DNA of 64,000 nt from positions 434,001 through 498,000 of the forward strand of contig JAQTHZ010000002.1 in the NCBI GenBank assembly GCA_029433365.1, given 5' to 3'. Numbering within the stretch: the first letter of the stretch is position 1; the number at the start of each line of letters is the position of its first letter. Under the pieces are notes generated by a model. That model searched no databases. It saw only the letters and a program-made list of their open reading frames with translations, and was not told the origin of the DNA. The DNA comes from Orbaceae bacterium ESL0721 (GTDB lineage Bacteria; Pseudomonadota; Gammaproteobacteria; Enterobacterales; Orbaceae). A program made the position numbers and the translations under genes. Of this stretch, positions 61,682-64,000 are shown in pieces.

Positions 61682-61732
61682 AGGATCGATAGTTGAAGAT
61701 CGGATGTTAAAGATCAAAAGCAGCTATCGATC
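61682..61732 (+). other. Inverted repeat between mepM and mrcB
   Basis: GGATCGATAG (61682-61691) and CTATCGATCC (61723-61732) are perfect 10-bp arms separated by 31 bases, 30 bases after the mepM stop. No T-tract follows. Could be a 3' stem or an operator; the rest of the 283-base gap shows nothing else. Confidence 0.45.
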
Positions 61733-61935
61733 CCATATCATCTGTTAACCAATAAGTTATCAGAAAATTACGGTAAGTTTTTGGATATAATTTGCCACAA
61801 TTTTTGACTATTTCCCCCAACAATAACGGCAAAATCACCTTTTTTAGCCAGTAATTATTATCATCCTCTATCTCATAAAAAGTGTGATATCATATGGCAA
61901 TTTTCTGATTATCTACAACTTTCTACTGGTGCAAT

Positions 61936-64000
61936 TTGAGCAGATCAACAAAAACAAAAAAGCGCGCAAAAAAAGTGCAACAGCACGCTTCATGGCGACA
62001 TCGCCTCTTCTGGTTGCTTTTTAAACTATTTCTAATCTTTGCTGCGCTTATCGCTCTCTATGGCTTCTACCTTGATCAACAGATAAAAGAGCGTATTGAC
62101 GGAAATGTGTGGGAGCTACCGGCAGCCGTTTATGGTCAGATTACCGAGCTTGAACCAAACAGCGACTACAGTTTAGAGGATATGGTCTCACTGTTATTAG
62201 GTTCCCAATATCGTCAAGAGCGAAAAGCAACCCGTCCAGGTGAATTTGTCGTGAAGAACGACACTATCGAAATCTATCGCCGTCCCTTTGCCTTCCCAGA
62301 TGGGGAAGAGAGAGCATTCCGCGTAAAAATCACCTTCTACCGAGATCGTATCGATCGCATGATCAACCTTGAGACAGGACGCGACTTTGGTCTCCTTAAG
62401 ATCGATCCTAAACTGATCACTATGCTACACTCACCAAATGGTGAGCAGCGCCTCTTTGTCCCACTAAAATCGTTCTCTGATTCACTTATTCAGACCCTAA
62501 TAGCAACCGAAGATAAACGATTTTATCAACATGACGGTATTAGTTTCTACTCCATAGGGCGCGCCATGTTAGTTAACTTAACCACAGGGCGAACTGAAGG
62601 CGGCAGCACCTTAACACAGCAGACAGTTAAAAACCTCTTTTTAACCAATGAACGTAGCATCATCCGCAAACTACGTGAAGCCTATATGGCACTTATATTA
62701 GATGGGCGTTATAGTAAAGAGCGAATTTTAGAGCTCTACTTGAACGAAGTCTACCTTGGTCAAAGTGGTAGTGAAGAGATCCACGGCTTCCCACTTGCCA
62801 GCCTCTACTACTTTGGTCGCCCCGTTAATGAGCTAACGCTGGATCAGCAAGCGGTGCTGGTTGGCATGGTTAAAGGGGCATCGCTCTACAACCCATGGAC
62901 ACAACCCAATTTGGTGCTCGAACGGCGTAATATCGTCTTAAAACTAGCACAAGAGCAAGGCATTATTGACGAAGAGCTATACAACCTCTTAAGTAAGCGA
63001 CCGCTCTCAGTCCTGCCAAAAGGCGGGGTAATTTCACCACAACCCGCTTTTATGCAGGTAGTGCGTAATGAATTACGTAAACAGTTAGGCGAACAGGCAG
63101 ATCACCTCTCAGGAATGAAGATCTTCACTACCTTCGATCCTGTTGCCGAGGCAGCTGCCGAACAGGCGATCACCAGCGGAATCGACCAATTAAGGCGCAC
63201 CACCTCAAAAGATCTACAAACCGCAATGGTGATTGTCAGTCGTGAAACAGGTGAAATTCGGGCCCTAATTGGGAGTGCCGAACCCCGTTACGCCGGATAT
63301 AACAGGGCATGGTTAACCCGTAGATCAATTGGTTCACTGGCAAAACCATCGACCTACTTAACTGCGCTTGGCGAACCTGATCGCTTTCAGTTAAATAGTT
63401 GGCTTGCCGATACACCACTCTCGATAAAATTAGAAAACGGCACCTACTGGGAGCCACGCAACTACGATCGTAAATTCCGTGATCGCGTTATGTTAGTCGA
63501 TGCCTTAGCTTTATCCCTCAATGTACCAACGGTCAATCTAGGCATGGCTGTAGGGTTAAATGCGACCAAAAACAGCTTGCAAGCTCTCGGTATACCCGCT
63601 GATCGCATTCCCAATCTTCCCTCACGATTGCTTGGTGCGATTGAGTTAACTCCACTCGAGACAGCGCAGATGTTCCAGACCATCACCAATAATGGTCAAC
63701 GTGCACCACTCTCTATTTTGCGATACGTCCTAACCGATAAAAACGATCTGATATACCAAAACTACCCGCAGCAGATTCAAGCAGTATCTCAGCAATCTGC
63801 CTATCTCACCACTTTTGCGATGCAGCAAGGGGTTGAGATGGGGACATCACGCGCACTTAAAGCCAAATATGCCCCCTTCAAATTAGCAGCTAAAACTGGG
63901 ACAAGTAACGATTCACGTGACAGCTGGTTTACAGGGATTGATGGTAAAAATGTAGCTGTCATCTGGATAGGGCTTGATGACCACTCCCCAATGAAATTGA
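61936..64000 (+). CDS. mrcB: Penicillin-binding protein 1B (partial, C-terminus beyond right edge)
   Basis: Bifunctional class A PBP: glycosyltransferase plus transpeptidase. From a TTG at 61936 (the first likely start, since an in-frame stop lies at 61906-61908) a short basic N-terminus leads to a membrane helix (LFWLLFKLFLIFAALIALYGFYL). The UB2H domain follows, then the transglycosylase with EDKRFYQHDGI, GGSTLTQQTVKNLFL and RKLREAYMALILD, and the transpeptidase with the nucleophile in RRSIGSLAKPSTYL, an SxN-type SLNVPTVN and KTGTSND. About 688 residues are visible. The cytoplasmic tail is short, resembling the E. coli gamma isoform. Confidence 0.95.
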   Translation, partial: MSRSTKTKKRAKKVQQHASWRHRLFWLLFKLFLIFAALIALYGFYLDQQIKERIDGNVWELPAAVYGQITELEPNSDYSLEDMVSLLLGSQYRQERKATRPGEFVVKNDTIEIYRRPFAFPDGEERAFRVKITFYRDRIDRMINLETGRDFGLLKIDPKLITMLHSPNGEQRLFVPLKSFSDSLIQTLIATEDKRFYQHDGISFYSIGRAMLVNLTTGRTEGGSTLTQQTVKNLFLTNERSIIRKLREAYMALILDGRYSKERILELYLNEVYLGQSGSEEIHGFPLASLYYFGRPVNELTLDQQAVLVGMVKGASLYNPWTQPNLVLERRNIVLKLAQEQGIIDEELYNLLSKRPLSVLPKGGVISPQPAFMQVVRNELRKQLGEQADHLSGMKIFTTFDPVAEAAAEQAITSGIDQLRRTTSKDLQTAMVIVSRETGEIRALIGSAEPRYAGYNRAWLTRRSIGSLAKPSTYLTALGEPDRFQLNSWLADTPLSIKLENGTYWEPRNYDRKFRDRVMLVDALALSLNVPTVNLGMAVGLNATKNSLQALGIPADRIPNLPSRLLGAIELTPLETAQMFQTITNNGQRAPLSILRYVLTDKNDLIYQNYPQQIQAVSQQSAYLTTFAMQQGVEMGTSRALKAKYAPFKLAAKTGTSNDSRDSWFTGIDGKNVAVIWIGLDDHSPMKL

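Overview
The window is AT-rich chromosomal DNA of a gammaproteobacterium, densely packed with housekeeping genes in Enterobacterales/Pasteurellales-like order: rpsU-dnaG-rpoD, ygiM-cca, a met-leu-gln tRNA operon, rpoE-rseAB-lepAB-rnc-era, lptCAB-rpoN, leuABCD, secM-secA-mutT, smpB with divergent ratA-rnfH, rplM-rpsI-sspAB, ygiF-glnE, znuA-mepM and mrcB. Low GC, short gaps, trimmed operons (no rseC, recO/pdxJ, kdsCD, hpf/ptsN or recC/recD beside their usual partners) and several shortened proteins suggest an insect-gut lineage such as Orbaceae. That placement is an inference from gene content; no 16S gene is present.

Layout. 1-3942 (minus): rpoD (cut by the left edge), dnaG and rpsU, with a hairpin between rpsU and dnaG. 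4251-11944 (plus): hemB, yfcZ, sixA-recB, ygiM-cca. 12061-12847: five tRNA genes behind one strong promoter. 12930-26543 (plus): cyaA, the sigma-E operon with a near-perfect self-promoter, lepA, lepB, rnc, era, the LPS transporter genes lptCAB and rpoN. 26544-28331: a Fic-family gene with three evenly spaced operator-like dyads. 28332-33402 (minus): leuABCD with a leucine-rich leader peptide and attenuator. 33774-38671 (plus): nfsB, a very divergent secM, secA, mutT. 38681-40754 (minus): two small 4-TM permeases, zur, rnfH, ratA; smpB is divergent. 41668-44690: tandem paralogous secreted proteins of unknown function. 45034-51670: rplM-rpsI, sspAB, ygiF-like gene, glnE. 51671-55135: an accessory stretch with a secreted endonuclease I, a second Fic gene and an unknown secreted protein. 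55296-59113 (minus): yagU, comM, znuBC. 59210-64000 (plus): znuA, mepM and mrcB (cut by the right edge).

How the parts fit. Zinc supply is represented by Zur, ZnuABC and a clear Zur-type operator between znuC and znuA. Envelope biogenesis is covered by LptCAB, LepB, SecM/SecA, RpoE/RseAB, MepM and PBP1b. No phage, insertion sequence or CRISPR array was seen.

Most worth a second look: (1) an 11-base word, ACCCTAAAACA, present ten times on both strands and mostly between genes, a candidate uptake-type or regulatory repeat; (2) a short SecM that keeps GIRAGP but has lost the upstream F/W/I arrest residues; (3) three phased dyads in front of the first Fic gene, the last abutting the start codon, with related half-sites at the second Fic gene; (4) a CCA-adding enzyme whose HD domain is gutted; (5) two leucine tRNAs with a mismatch at the same T-stem pair; (6) the tandem secreted paralogs.
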